A stretch of DNA of 64,000 nucleotides from Nonomuraea fuscirosea (GTDB taxonomy: Bacteria > Actinomycetota > Actinomycetes > Streptosporangiales > Streptosporangiaceae): the NCBI RefSeq assembly GCF_003001935.1, contig NZ_PVNG01000001.1, positions 1 through 64,000 of the forward strand, written 5' to 3'. The first letter of the stretch is position 1; each line of letters opens with the position of its first letter. Shown here in pieces: positions 18,748 through 27,033 of this stretch. Below the pieces are notes generated by a model. It saw only the letters and a list, made by a program, of their open reading frames with translations. It searched no databases and was not told the DNA's origin. The translations under genes and the position numbers were made by a program.

Positions 18748-20634
18748 TCAGGAGCCGGTGGTGACGCCGATGGTGGTCAGGTCGTAGTCGGCGTAGATCG
18801 GGCTGACGTGGAGGTTGCTGGCTCCGGCGCCGCGCAGGAGCAGCGAACGGCGCCAGGTCAGCGGGACCAGCACCGCCTCACCGGCCACCCGCCGCTCGGC
18901 CTCCGCCCACAGCGCGGCCCTGATCCTCGGGTCGAGCCGGCTCGTCGCCCGGTCCAGGACCGCGTCCACGGTAGGCAGCCGGACGCTGACGTTGAACGAG
19001 TAGTCCTTCTCCCTGATCCGCCTGCTGTCCACCATCTCGGGCAGGAACGAGTACGGATCGGGCCAGTCGTAGATCCACGACTTGGCGATGAGCCCCACCT
19101 GGTTCTTCCTCAGGTACTCCGGGCTGCCGCCCTTGGACTGGTGGAACTCGGCGACCGGCGCCGCCTCCAGCGACACGTCGATGCCCACCTCGCCCAGCGC
19201 GGTCCTGACCGCCTGCGCCACCGCCGCCTCCTGGGGCAGATCGCGATAGACGTACTTGGCCGGGAATCCGCCGGGTCTGCCGCACTTCGCCAGGTCCTGG
19301 CGGGCGGCGGCCGGGTCGCCGTCCGGCGTCAGCCCGGGGACGGCGGGGTGCTGTCCCGGCACCGTGGGCGGCACCAGCGACGTGGGCACCTCGTCCGTCA
19401 GCGGCAGGTCGGCCGCCCGCACGGCCTTCAGGTCGAGCGCGCGCACCACCGCGCGGCGGCAGTCCGGCCGGTCGAACGGCGGCACCTGGGGGTTGATCGC
19501 CAGCACGCGCACGGTCGTGATCGGCGCGTCGGCCTCGGCCTTGCGCGCGGGGTCGCCGAGCACCGCCGCGATCTCGCCGTCCGGCAGGACCGGCCCCACC
19601 TCGGCCTCTCCCGCCTTGAGCCGGCCGGCCGCCTGGACCGCGTCCATCCCGTACGTGAGCTCGAAGCGGTCGGGCAGCGCCGTGCGGTTGGGATCGGAGT
19701 CGGCTGACCAGTGGGGATTGCGCTCCAGGACGACGGAGTTCTCCGCGACCCGGGCGAACCGGTACGGGCCCGACGCGACCACGTCGAGCGCGTAACCGCC
19801 ACGTGTGTCCTTCGCCTTCGGCACCGGGATCGTCTCGGGCAACTGGACGACGTGGTCGAACGTGGCGAACGGCTCCTTCAGGTGGAAGACGATCGTGCGA
19901 TCGTCCGGCGTCTCGATCGCGGACGTGGTGACGGCGGCAGGCGACTTGTAGGGGCCCTCGTAGCCGGCGGGCAGGTCGAGCATGAGGTCGAAGTAGCTGG
20001 TGCCCTGCTCGAAACCGGAGTCCATGCTGCGCAGCACCGCGTACGCGACGTCGGCCGAGGTGATCGGCGTCCCGTCGGCGAACTTCAGGCCCCGCCGGAG
20101 CGTGTAGGTCCAGGTCCTGCCGCCGTCACTCGGCTTGCCCAGCGATTCGGCCAGGTCGGGTACGATCCGCGTCCCCGCCGCGCCCGGGGCCGGCTTGAAC
20201 ATCGTCAGCGCGCGTCCGTAGAGGCGGACCATGTTCCACGCCTGCGTCGTGTACATGTCGGCCGGGTCCGTGGAGTCCAGGCCGGCCGCCGACGCCAGGC
20301 GCACGGTGCCGCCCTTCTTGCCGGACGGGCGTACGACGGAGGTGAGCGCGCTCCCGTAGGCGATCGGGCCGGGCGTCGTCGTCGGGGTGGCGGCGGTCCG
20401 GTCGTTGAACTGGACGACCATCCAGGCGACCAGCCCCACCACGACCGCCGTCGCCGCCGCCCCGGCCGCGATCAGCAACCCCCGCCGACCCGGTGCGGTA
20501 GGCCCCGTCCACTCCCGCCCCGCCCCACCACCGAAACCAGCATCCACCCACCCCTGCCCCGGCCCGCCACCGGAACCAGGCACCGCCGACCCTTGCCCCG
20601 GCCCGCCACCGGAACCAGGTCCCGCCCATCCCCC
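18748..20634 (-). CDS. SBP_bac_5 extracellular solute-binding part of a kinase-SBP fusion (separated by a frameshift)
   Basis: Family 5 peptide/nickel-type solute-binding domain. From the 5' side there is a Gly/Pro-rich linker, one membrane helix (LLIAAGAAATAVVVGLVAWM), a Thr/Pro stretch, then a full domain: GGTVRLASAAGLDSTDPADM, LAESLGKPSDGGRTWTYTLR, LKFADGTPITSADVAYA, GPYRFARV and LIAKSWIYDWPDPYSFL. The natural continuation of the upstream kinase is in another frame: adding one G in the run of five C (plus strand 20630-20634) would fuse the two. If instead it is separate, GTG 20583 (AAGGG upstream) would give about 611 residues with a signal anchor. There is no lipobox and no ABC permease or ATPase nearby, so a sensory rather than transport role is likely. 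Confidence 0.75.
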   Translation of the reverse strand, partial: GGWAGPGSGGGPGQGSAVPGSGGGPGQGWVDAGFGGGAGREWTGPTAPGRRGLLIAAGAAATAVVVGLVAWMVVQFNDRTAATPTTTPGPIAYGSALTSVVRPSGKKGGTVRLASAAGLDSTDPADMYTTQAWNMVRLYGRALTMFKPAPGAAGTRIVPDLAESLGKPSDGGRTWTYTLRRGLKFADGTPITSADVAYAVLRSMDSGFEQGTSYFDLMLDLPAGYEGPYKSPAAVTTSAIETPDDRTIVFHLKEPFATFDHVVQLPETIPVPKAKDTRGGYALDVVASGPYRFARVAENSVVLERNPHWSADSDPNRTALPDRFELTYGMDAVQAAGRLKAGEAEVGPVLPDGEIAAVLGDPARKAEADAPITTVRVLAINPQVPPFDRPDCRRAVVRALDLKAVRAADLPLTDEVPTSLVPPTVPGQHPAVPGLTPDGDPAAARQDLAKCGRPGGFPAKYVYRDLPQEAAVAQAVRTALGEVGIDVSLEAAPVAEFHQSKGGSPEYLRKNQVGLIAKSWIYDWPDPYSFLPEMVDSRRIREKDYSFNVSVRLPTVDAVLDRATSRLDPRIRAALWAEAERRVAGEAVLVPLTWRRSLLLRGAGASNLHVSPIYADYDLTTIGVTTGS

Positions 20635-21824
20635 TCCGGCCCGCTGAACGAGGCGTCGCCCTGCCCCGGCGCCCCTCCTCCCCGGTCGGGTGCGCCACCG
20701 TCGGCCGGTGAGCCCTGGCCGGGTAGTCCCTGACCCGGTAAGCCTGGGTGCGGTAAGTCCCGGCTTGGTGAGTCCTGACCAGGTATGTTCTGGCCGGGTG
20801 AGTCCTGGCCGGATAAGGGGACGGCCGTGAAGGCGGTCGGATCGGCGAGCCGCCGCGTCCCCCCGGGCGTGGCGAAACCGCCGCCCGCCGCCCCACCCGG
20901 CGGCGCCGGCGCGTGGGAGCCCGGCAACCCATCGGAGCCGTGGGCGCCCGGCACCCCACCGGAGCCGGGGACGTCCGGCGACCCGCCGGTGCCGTGAACG
21001 TCCGGCGACGCGCCGGAGGAGCGGATGAGCTCGCGCATGAGCTGATCGGCCGTAGGCCGCCGATGATGATCCTTGGCCAGAGACGCCCACAACAACGGCG
21101 CCAGCGCCTCGGGCACTCCCGACAGGTCGGGCTCCCCGTTCAGGATCCGGTGCATCACCACCGGCAGCGCCCCGAACCCGAACGCCCCCCGCCCCGTCGC
21201 CGCGAACACCATCGTCCCCGCCCACGCGAACACGTCGCTGGCCGGCTGCGCGTCCCCGAGGAACTGCTCGGGCGCCATGAACGCCGGCGTCCCGACCACG
21301 CTCGTCGTCATGCTCTGGCTCACGTCCAGCGCCCGCGCGATGCCGAAGTCGATCACCCGGGGCCCGTCGGGCCCGAGCAGCACGTTGCCCGGTTTGAAGT
21401 CGCGGTGCACCACCCCGGCCCGGTGGATCGCGGTCAGCGCGGTGGCGGTCGCGACGGCCAGCCGGATCAGCGCCTGCCCGCGCAGGGGCCCCTCTTTGCT
21501 CACCTGGCGCTGCAGGGAGGGCCCGTCCACGTACTCGCCGACGATGTACGGCTGCCCGTCGACCTCGGCCACGTCCAGCACCCGCGCCGTGCAGAACTCG
21601 GCCACCCGCCGCACCGAGTCGGCCTCGCGCAGGAACCGGCGCACCGCCCGCTCGTCCTCGGTGAACCTGGCGTGCAGCAGCTTGACCGCGACCGGCTCGC
21701 CGGACGTCGGCGAGGTGGCCAGGTAGACGCTGCCCTGCCCGCCTTCGCCGAGGAAGCCGGTCAGCTGGTAGGGCCCGATGGAAGACGGATCGCCGGTACG
21801 TAACGGACGCACGCCGGTTGTCAC
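20472..21824 (-). CDS. Ser/Thr protein kinase (PknB-like), N-terminal part of the kinase-SBP fusion
   Basis: 450 residues as read. A complete Hanks-type kinase domain spans about 15-275: P-loop LGEGGQGSVYLA, Lys48 in VAVKLL, HRDFKPGNVLL with Asp142, IDFGIA with Asp159 and the GTPAFMAPEQF activation segment. A low-complexity Gly/Pro/Ser/Asp/Gln linker with GQDSP-like repeats follows. The final ~53 codons beyond about 20630 are read out of frame relative to the membrane helix and binding domain that follow in the -1 frame, and look like noise. The kinase is cytosolic and would phosphorylate unknown targets in response to a ligand bound outside. No promoter is evident in the 56 bp to the next gene. 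Confidence 0.85.
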   Translation of the reverse strand: MTTGVRPLRTGDPSSIGPYQLTGFLGEGGQGSVYLATSPTSGEPVAVKLLHARFTEDERAVRRFLREADSVRRVAEFCTARVLDVAEVDGQPYIVGEYVDGPSLQRQVSKEGPLRGQALIRLAVATATALTAIHRAGVVHRDFKPGNVLLGPDGPRVIDFGIARALDVSQSMTTSVVGTPAFMAPEQFLGDAQPASDVFAWAGTMVFAATGRGAFGFGALPVVMHRILNGEPDLSGVPEALAPLLWASLAKDHHRRPTADQLMRELIRSSGASPDVHGTGGSPDVPGSGGVPGAHGSDGLPGSHAPAPPGGAAGGGFATPGGTRRLADPTAFTAVPLSGQDSPGQNIPGQDSPSRDLPHPGLPGQGLPGQGSPADGGAPDRGGGAPGQGDASFSGPEGDGRDLVPVAGRGKGRRCLVPVAGRGRGGWMLVSVVGRGGSGRGLPHRVGGGC

Positions 21825-21880
21825 GCTCCTCGTCTACACGCTATGCGGACGTCTTTCCACGACAGCGCCGGCGAAGACCG

Positions 21881-22774
21881 TCAGAACGGCGGTCGAGCGC
21901 CCAGATGCATGATCGCCTTGGCCGCGAGCCGGTTGCCGGAGGCCAGCGCCTCGTGCGGCGGCTTGCCCTCCAGCCACGGCGGCAGGAAGCCGGCGCAGAA
22001 CGCGTCACCCGCGCCCGTGCCGTCGACGATCTTGTCGACCGGCTCGGCGGCCACCCGCACCGGGTCGGGGCGGCCGTTGCTGTACCACAACGCGCCCTCG
22101 GCGGTCATCTTGATCACGACCTGCGGGAACCACGCGGTGAGCACCTTGGCGGCCGACTCGGCGTCGTCGCGGCCGGTCAGCACCTTCGCCTGGTCGATGT
22201 TGGCGAACAGCAGCTTGGCCCCGTTGGTCCATTCGAGGAACGGCTCGGCCCCCGTACGGTCCAGCGGCGCGGACGAGGCGCAGTCGACCGAGATCGACAT
22301 GCCGCTGTGCCTGGCCATGTCGAGCGCGGCGAGACCGGCGTCACGCGAGCCCTCGTTGATCAGCGTGTAGCCCGACAGATGCAGATGGGTGCCCTGCGTG
22401 AACAGGTCACGCGGCAGGTCCTCGGGCGACAGGGCGGCGTTGGCACCGGGGTCGGACAGCATGGTGCGCTCACCCTTGTGCGTGACGAGCACCACGCAGG
22501 TGCCGGTCGGACGCTCAGGATCCATGACGAGCCGGGCGTCGACGCCGTAGCCCATCAGCTCCATGTCGCGGTTACGACCCGTGATGTCGGCGCCCCTGCG
22601 GCCGATGAAGGCCACCTCGGCGCCCTCCACGGCGAGCCAGGACGAGATGTTCGCCCCCGAGCCGCCGCCGTGCATCGTCACGATCGCCGGGGTGTCGCTC
22701 GCCCGGGCGAGTGCATAACGGGCGCGAGCGACCGCGTCGGTCATGAGATCGCCCACCACGACGACCCGCGTCAT
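21881..22774 (-). CDS. PfkB-family carbohydrate kinase
   Basis: 297 residues. PfkB signature 1 (GGGSGANISSWLAVEGAEVAFIGRRG) and signature 2 (DGTGAGDAFCAGFL, with the catalytic Asp) are both intact. The family phosphorylates ribose, fructose, adenosine and similar sugars or nucleosides; the substrate is not resolvable here. ATG 22774 is preceded by AAGGTGG. The same frame stays open for another 640 codons opposite the acetyltransferase gene, but this is a GC-rich antisense artefact. It lies directly upstream of the kinase-SBP gene on the same strand (56 bp). Confidence 0.9.
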   Translation of the reverse strand: MTRVVVVGDLMTDAVARARYALARASDTPAIVTMHGGGSGANISSWLAVEGAEVAFIGRRGADITGRNRDMELMGYGVDARLVMDPERPTGTCVVLVTHKGERTMLSDPGANAALSPEDLPRDLFTQGTHLHLSGYTLINEGSRDAGLAALDMARHSGMSISVDCASSAPLDRTGAEPFLEWTNGAKLLFANIDQAKVLTGRDDAESAAKVLTAWFPQVVIKMTAEGALWYSNGRPDPVRVAAEPVDKIVDGTGAGDAFCAGFLPPWLEGKPPHEALASGNRLAAKAIMHLGARPPF

Positions 22775-22930
22775 GATGTCACCACCTTGCTGCCTTCGGA
22801 ACGAGCCTGGCCAACGGCTGAAACGCCACGGCAAAACTAACAGCTTCCGGGCTGCCCGTGGGGCGTACGCCGGACACGGGGTCGCCTTCGATGCACAAGC
22901 GTTGCCCAACCGCGCCCCCGGTCTTGTCAT

Positions 22931-25627
22931 ATGGGATGCAGGTTTACGCTCGTGGTTGTGGAGGCACAATATCCGGCCCACTGGGAAGCCGACGTCGTTC
23001 TCGCGGACGGCGGCACCGCGCATGTCCGCCCGATCAGGCCCGCCGACGCCGACCGTCTCCGTTCGTTCTACTCCAGACTGTCGGACGAGTCGATCTATTT
23101 TCGCTTCTTCGGACCCAGGCCCCGGCTGTCCGACAGGGAAGTCGAGCGCTTCACGAACGTCGACTACGTCAACCGGGTCGCGCTGATCGCCACACTCGGC
23201 ACCGAGATGGTGGCCGTGATCCGCTACGACAGGACCGGCCCGGGCGAGGCCGAGGTGGCCTTCCTCGTCGAGGACGCCCACCAGGGCAGGGGAGTGGCCT
23301 CCGTCCTGCTCGAACACCTGGCCGCCACGGCCCGCGAGCGCGGCATCGAACGGTTCGTCGCCGACGTGCTGCCCGCCAACATGCGCATGACGGGGCTGCT
23401 GCGCCAGGCCGGCTACACGGCCCAGAGCCAGTTCGAGGACGGCGTCGTCCGCATGACGCTCGACCTGACCCCCACCGACACCTCCGCCGAGGTGACGACC
23501 GCGCGCGAGCACCGGGCCGAGTCCCGTTCGATCGCCAGGCTGCTCACCCCCGGCTCGGTCGCGGTCATCGGCGCCTCGCGCGAGCCGGGCGGCGTGGGCC
23601 AGACCGTGCTGCGCAACCTCCTGGCCGCCGACTTCACCGGCCCCGTCTACCCCGTGCACCGGGAGGTGCGGGCGGTGGCGGGCGTCCGGGCGTACCCGAG
23701 CGTGGGCGCCATCGACGGCGAGGTCGACCTGGCCGTCGTCGCGGTGCCCGCCGAGGGCGTGATCGACGTCGTCAAGGAGTGCGCGGAGAAGGGCGTGCAC
23801 GGCCTGGTCGTGGTCTCCTCCGGGTTCGGCGAGACGGGCGCGCGAGGACGCGCCCGCCAGGACGAACTGGCCCGCATCGCCCGCTCCTACGGCCTGCGCG
23901 TCGTGGGTCCCAACTGCCTCGGCATCGCCAACACCGACCCGTCCGTCCGGCTCAACGCCACCCTCGCCGCCACCGTGCCGGGCCGGGGCAGGGTGGGCTT
24001 CTTCAGCCAGTCCGGCGCGCTCGGCACCGCGCTCCTGCAGCGGGTGGCGCAGCGCGGCATGGGCATCTCGACGTTCGTCTCGGCCGGCAACAGGGCCGAC
24101 GTCTCGGGCAACGACCTGCTGCAGTACTGGGAGGAGGACGACTCCACCGAGGTCATCCTGCTCTACCTGGAGTCGCTCGGAAACCCGCGCAAGTTCACCC
24201 GGCTGGCCAGGCGCATCTCCCGCCGCAAGCCCGTCGTGGTGGTCAAGAGCGGCGGCACCCCCTCCGGTCACTCGGCCGAGGAGCTCGGTCTGCCCGACTC
24301 CGCGGTCGGCTCTCTCTTCGACCAGGCGGGGCTGATTCGGGTGGACGACCTCATCCAGCTCTTCGACGTGGGCCAGCTGCTGGCCTACCAGCCGCTGCCC
24401 GCGGGGCCGAGGGTCGCGCTCGTCACCAACTCCGACGCGCTCGGCCTGCTGGCCGCCGACGCCTGCGTGGCCGCAGGACTCGAACCGCGCCCGCCGGTCA
24501 ACCTGGGGCCCGCCGCCGGGCCGGCCGAGTTCGGTGCGGCGCTGGCCGGCGAGCTGGCCTCGCCCGACGTGGACGCGGCCGTCGTGATCGACATGCCGCC
24601 CATCCCCGGCCGGGCCGAGGAGGTGGCGGCCGAGCTGCTGCGGGCCGCCGAGGACGCGGGCAAACCGGTGCTCACCACGTTCAGGGGTCATCTGGGGATG
24701 CATCCGGCCCTGCGCGTGTCAGGAGCCTCCGGTACGGGGTCCACGCCCGCACGGGGCTCCATCCCGTCGTACGCGGCGCCGGAGGAGGCCGTCAGAGCCC
24801 TGGCGTACGTGGTCCGCTACGCGACGTGGCGCGCCCAGCCCGCGGCGCCGCCGCCCGAGCTGGACGGGATCGACACGGCCCGCGCCAAGGCCCTGGTCCA
24901 CCAGGCCCTGTCCGCCGGCGACCCGGCCGGGAACGAGGTCGTCTCCGGCGGGTTCGCGGAGGCCGGGCCGCCGGTCGAGGTCGACGCCGCCGAGCTGCTG
25001 TCCTGCTACGGCCTGACCGTGTGGCCCGCCGAGGTCGTGGGCTCGCCGGAGGAGGCGGTGGCCGCCGCCGAACGCCTGGGCTGGCCCGTGGTGGTCAAGG
25101 TGGCCGATCCAGGGGCCTCGCGCCGGGCCGGGACCGTGCGCCTGGGGCTGACCGGCCCCGAGATGGTCCGCCACGCCTACGCCGAGCTGTCCGGCGAGCG
25201 GGTGGAGCTGGCCGTCCAGCGGATGGCGCCGCAGCCCGCCGTGCCGACGGTGGTGGGCATGATCGAGGATCCGGCGTTCGGGCCCGTGGTGTCGTTCGGG
25301 CTCGGCGAGGTGACCGCGCGGCTCCTGCTCGACCAGGGCTTCCGGCTGGCCCCGCTGACCGGCGAGGACGCCTCCGCGCTGGTCCGGTCCGTACGCGCCG
25401 CGCCGCTGTTGTTCGGCGAGTACGGCTACCCGCCCGTGGCGGTGGACGCCCTTGAAGAGGTCCTCGTACGCGTGGGCCGCCTGGCCCACGACCTGCCCGA
25501 GGTGTCCCGCCTGGATCTGGACCAGGTGCTCGTGGGCGAGTCGGACGCCATGATCCTCGGCGCCCGCGCCACCCTGCGCACCCCGGCGGGCCCCCGGCTG
25601 GACGGCGGCCCCCGCAGGCTCTCCTGA
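22931..25627 (+). CDS. GNAT acetyltransferase fused to NDP-forming acyl-CoA synthetase-like domains (Pat-type)
   Basis: 898 residues. The N-terminal GNAT domain (about 10-175; VEDAHQGRGVASVLLEHLA binds acetyl-CoA) is followed by a CoA-binding Rossmann domain (PGSVAVIGASREPGGVGQTVL), succinyl-CoA-ligase-like domains (GFFSQSGALGTALLQ) and a C-terminal ATP-grasp part (LGWPVVVKVADPGASRRAGTV). The order is the reverse of enterobacterial PatZ but known in actinobacterial protein lysine acetyltransferases that control acetyl-CoA synthetases. The ligase-domain region where a catalytic His would sit reads GGTPSGHSAEELG and looks degenerate, so the ligase part may be only regulatory. ATG 22931, GTG 22952 and GTG 22958 are all possible starts; none has a strong ribosome binding site. 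Confidence 0.88.
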   Translation: MGCRFTLVVVEAQYPAHWEADVVLADGGTAHVRPIRPADADRLRSFYSRLSDESIYFRFFGPRPRLSDREVERFTNVDYVNRVALIATLGTEMVAVIRYDRTGPGEAEVAFLVEDAHQGRGVASVLLEHLAATARERGIERFVADVLPANMRMTGLLRQAGYTAQSQFEDGVVRMTLDLTPTDTSAEVTTAREHRAESRSIARLLTPGSVAVIGASREPGGVGQTVLRNLLAADFTGPVYPVHREVRAVAGVRAYPSVGAIDGEVDLAVVAVPAEGVIDVVKECAEKGVHGLVVVSSGFGETGARGRARQDELARIARSYGLRVVGPNCLGIANTDPSVRLNATLAATVPGRGRVGFFSQSGALGTALLQRVAQRGMGISTFVSAGNRADVSGNDLLQYWEEDDSTEVILLYLESLGNPRKFTRLARRISRRKPVVVVKSGGTPSGHSAEELGLPDSAVGSLFDQAGLIRVDDLIQLFDVGQLLAYQPLPAGPRVALVTNSDALGLLAADACVAAGLEPRPPVNLGPAAGPAEFGAALAGELASPDVDAAVVIDMPPIPGRAEEVAAELLRAAEDAGKPVLTTFRGHLGMHPALRVSGASGTGSTPARGSIPSYAAPEEAVRALAYVVRYATWRAQPAAPPPELDGIDTARAKALVHQALSAGDPAGNEVVSGGFAEAGPPVEVDAAELLSCYGLTVWPAEVVGSPEEAVAAAERLGWPVVVKVADPGASRRAGTVRLGLTGPEMVRHAYAELSGERVELAVQRMAPQPAVPTVVGMIEDPAFGPVVSFGLGEVTARLLLDQGFRLAPLTGEDASALVRSVRAAPLLFGEYGYPPVAVDALEEVLVRVGRLAHDLPEVSRLDLDQVLVGESDAMILGARATLRTPAGPRLDGGPRRLS

Positions 25628-25750
25628 TTCGCCCTCAGCGAATGCCCCGGCTGCCTCAGCGAATGAAGGTGACCCTGTGCCCGGTGATGCACCAGCAGAA
25701 GGTGTTATAGAGCGTTATGTCCGGCGGGTGAGTGTGCTGCCCGGCCCTGG

Positions 25751-25756
25751 CAGGAT
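25751..25756 (+). promoter_or_regulatory. Likely -10 box of a leaderless transcript
   Basis: CAGGAT ends 6 nt before ATG 25763, and no Shine-Dalgarno sequence is present, as expected for leaderless actinobacterial mRNAs. Confidence 0.5.
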
Positions 25757-25762
25757 GGACCC

Positions 25763-26353
25763 ATGAGGGAAACCCGAGTCTCAGCCGCGGGCCTGCGTGA
25801 AGCGATAGAGCGCAGCGGCTACTACCCCGACCTCGTCACCGATGCGGTCGAATCCGCGCTGGGCAAGGAGGCCGTGACGGCGTTCGTGGTGCACCACGAG
25901 GCGACCTTCGATCCCGCGATGGAGGTGCGCCGGCACGTCACCGTGCTGGTGCTGACGGCGACCCGGCTGCTGGTCTGCCACACCGACGAGCACCCGGCGG
26001 TCGAGGGCGTCTCGGCCTCCCACGCCTCCACCACCACCGAGGCCGTGCGGCTGAGCCGCGTCCAGTCGGTCGCCGTCACCCGCGTCGTGCCCGACCCCGC
26101 CTCCTACGTCCCCGGCGTCCCTCCCACGGAGGTGACGCTCACCATCGGCTGGGGCGCCATCTCCCACGTGGACCTCGAGCCGGCCACGTGCGGCGACGAA
26201 AACTGCGAGGCCGACCACGGCTACACGGGCGCCATCACCGCCGACGACCTGTCGCTCAGGGTCAGCGAGGCGGCCGACGGTCCCGAGGCGGTCACCCACG
26301 TCCTCGCCTTCGCCAAGGCCCTGTCCGAGGCCACCGCCCGCGCCGCCTCCTGA
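25763..26353 (+). CDS. DUF5998 family protein
   Basis: 196 residues, family length typical. The actinobacterial DUF5998 family has unknown function. Visible features are an N-terminal helix (AAGLREAIERSGYYPDLVTDAVESAL), a beta-rich middle (HVTVLVLTATRLLVCHTDEH) and a conserved acidic/Cys stretch ATCGDENCEADHGY. No signal peptide or membrane segment. Its position between the GNAT/synthetase and the alkaline-phosphatase-fold gene is conserved in streptomycetes as far as I recall. Probably translated from a leaderless mRNA. Confidence 0.88.
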   Translation: MRETRVSAAGLREAIERSGYYPDLVTDAVESALGKEAVTAFVVHHEATFDPAMEVRRHVTVLVLTATRLLVCHTDEHPAVEGVSASHASTTTEAVRLSRVQSVAVTRVVPDPASYVPGVPPTEVTLTIGWGAISHVDLEPATCGDENCEADHGYTGAITADDLSLRVSEAADGPEAVTHVLAFAKALSEATARAAS

Positions 26354-27021
26354 CCCCAGCCCCCTCCCTCTCCCCGGACGCGGCCACCGCCCTTGAGGCC
26401 CGCCCGCCACCCCACCACGACCGCCCGCGCCGCCGCGTACCCCGCCCGCACCGCGACGAACGGCCACCCACCCGGCCACCCGAGCCTCGCACCCCACCCG
26501 CTGCACCCGAGCCCTGCAACCCGCACCCCAGCCGCTGCCCGGGCCGCCCGATGCCCTGCGACGTTCAGGGCCGCCCCGCCCCGATGCCCGCGACACGCCG
26601 GGACCGTTCCGACCGGATGCTCGCACCCGCGCCGCCGCTTGTCTGAGGCCCGCGACGTCCCCGGCGATCCGCCCTGGCCTGACGAGGGGACTGACGAGGG
26701 GCGTGACGAGGGGCCGGACGACGACGTCCCACGCTCGGTACCCCGCCCTGCGACGTCGCGGAGACTGTGACGGGCTGCCCGGAGCGGTGATCGCGGCGGT
26801 GATCACGGCGTGGACCTGCCGTGACTCCATGGTGCTGACGGCACGGGGGAGCCATGTGCACCGCGCCTGCCGCATGCACCCGCGTGGACCTGCCGTGGCT
26901 CCGTGCTGCTGACGGCACGGGGAGCCATGTGCGGCGCGCCTGCCGCATGCACCCGCGCGGGCCCGGCCGGGAGCGGGCCGCACCTCGACGATCGCGGCGG
27001 TGGGTGGCGATCACGGAGGGC
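26354..27021. other. Intergenic region, no gene recognised
   Basis: About 670 bp of GC-rich sequence. Long frames on both strands are Pro/Arg-rich and look like composition artefacts. A tandem 74-bp duplication lies at 26808-26954. Confidence 0.55.
26808..26954. repeat. Tandem duplication of a 74-bp unit
   Basis: Copy 1 at 26808-26881 and copy 2 at 26882-26954 share GTGGACCTGCCGTG, CTGACGGCACGG, GGAGCCATGTGC and CGCGCCTGCCGCATGCACC, with a handful of differences and one base missing in the second G-run. Non-coding by context. Confidence 0.9.
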
Positions 27022-27027
27022 TAGACT
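27022..27027 (+). promoter_or_regulatory. Likely -10 box of a leaderless transcript
   Basis: TAGACT ends 6 nt before ATG 27034. Confidence 0.5.
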
Positions 27028-27033
27028 GAGGGC

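Noticed and set aside
22775..24703. 640-codon N-terminal extension of the PfkB kinase
   Set aside because: Lies antisense to the conserved GNAT/synthetase gene; kinase homology starts at ATG 22774 with a good ribosome binding site.
26188..26646. Pro/Arg-rich frames after DUF5998
   Set aside because: Composition-driven, without start signals or domains.
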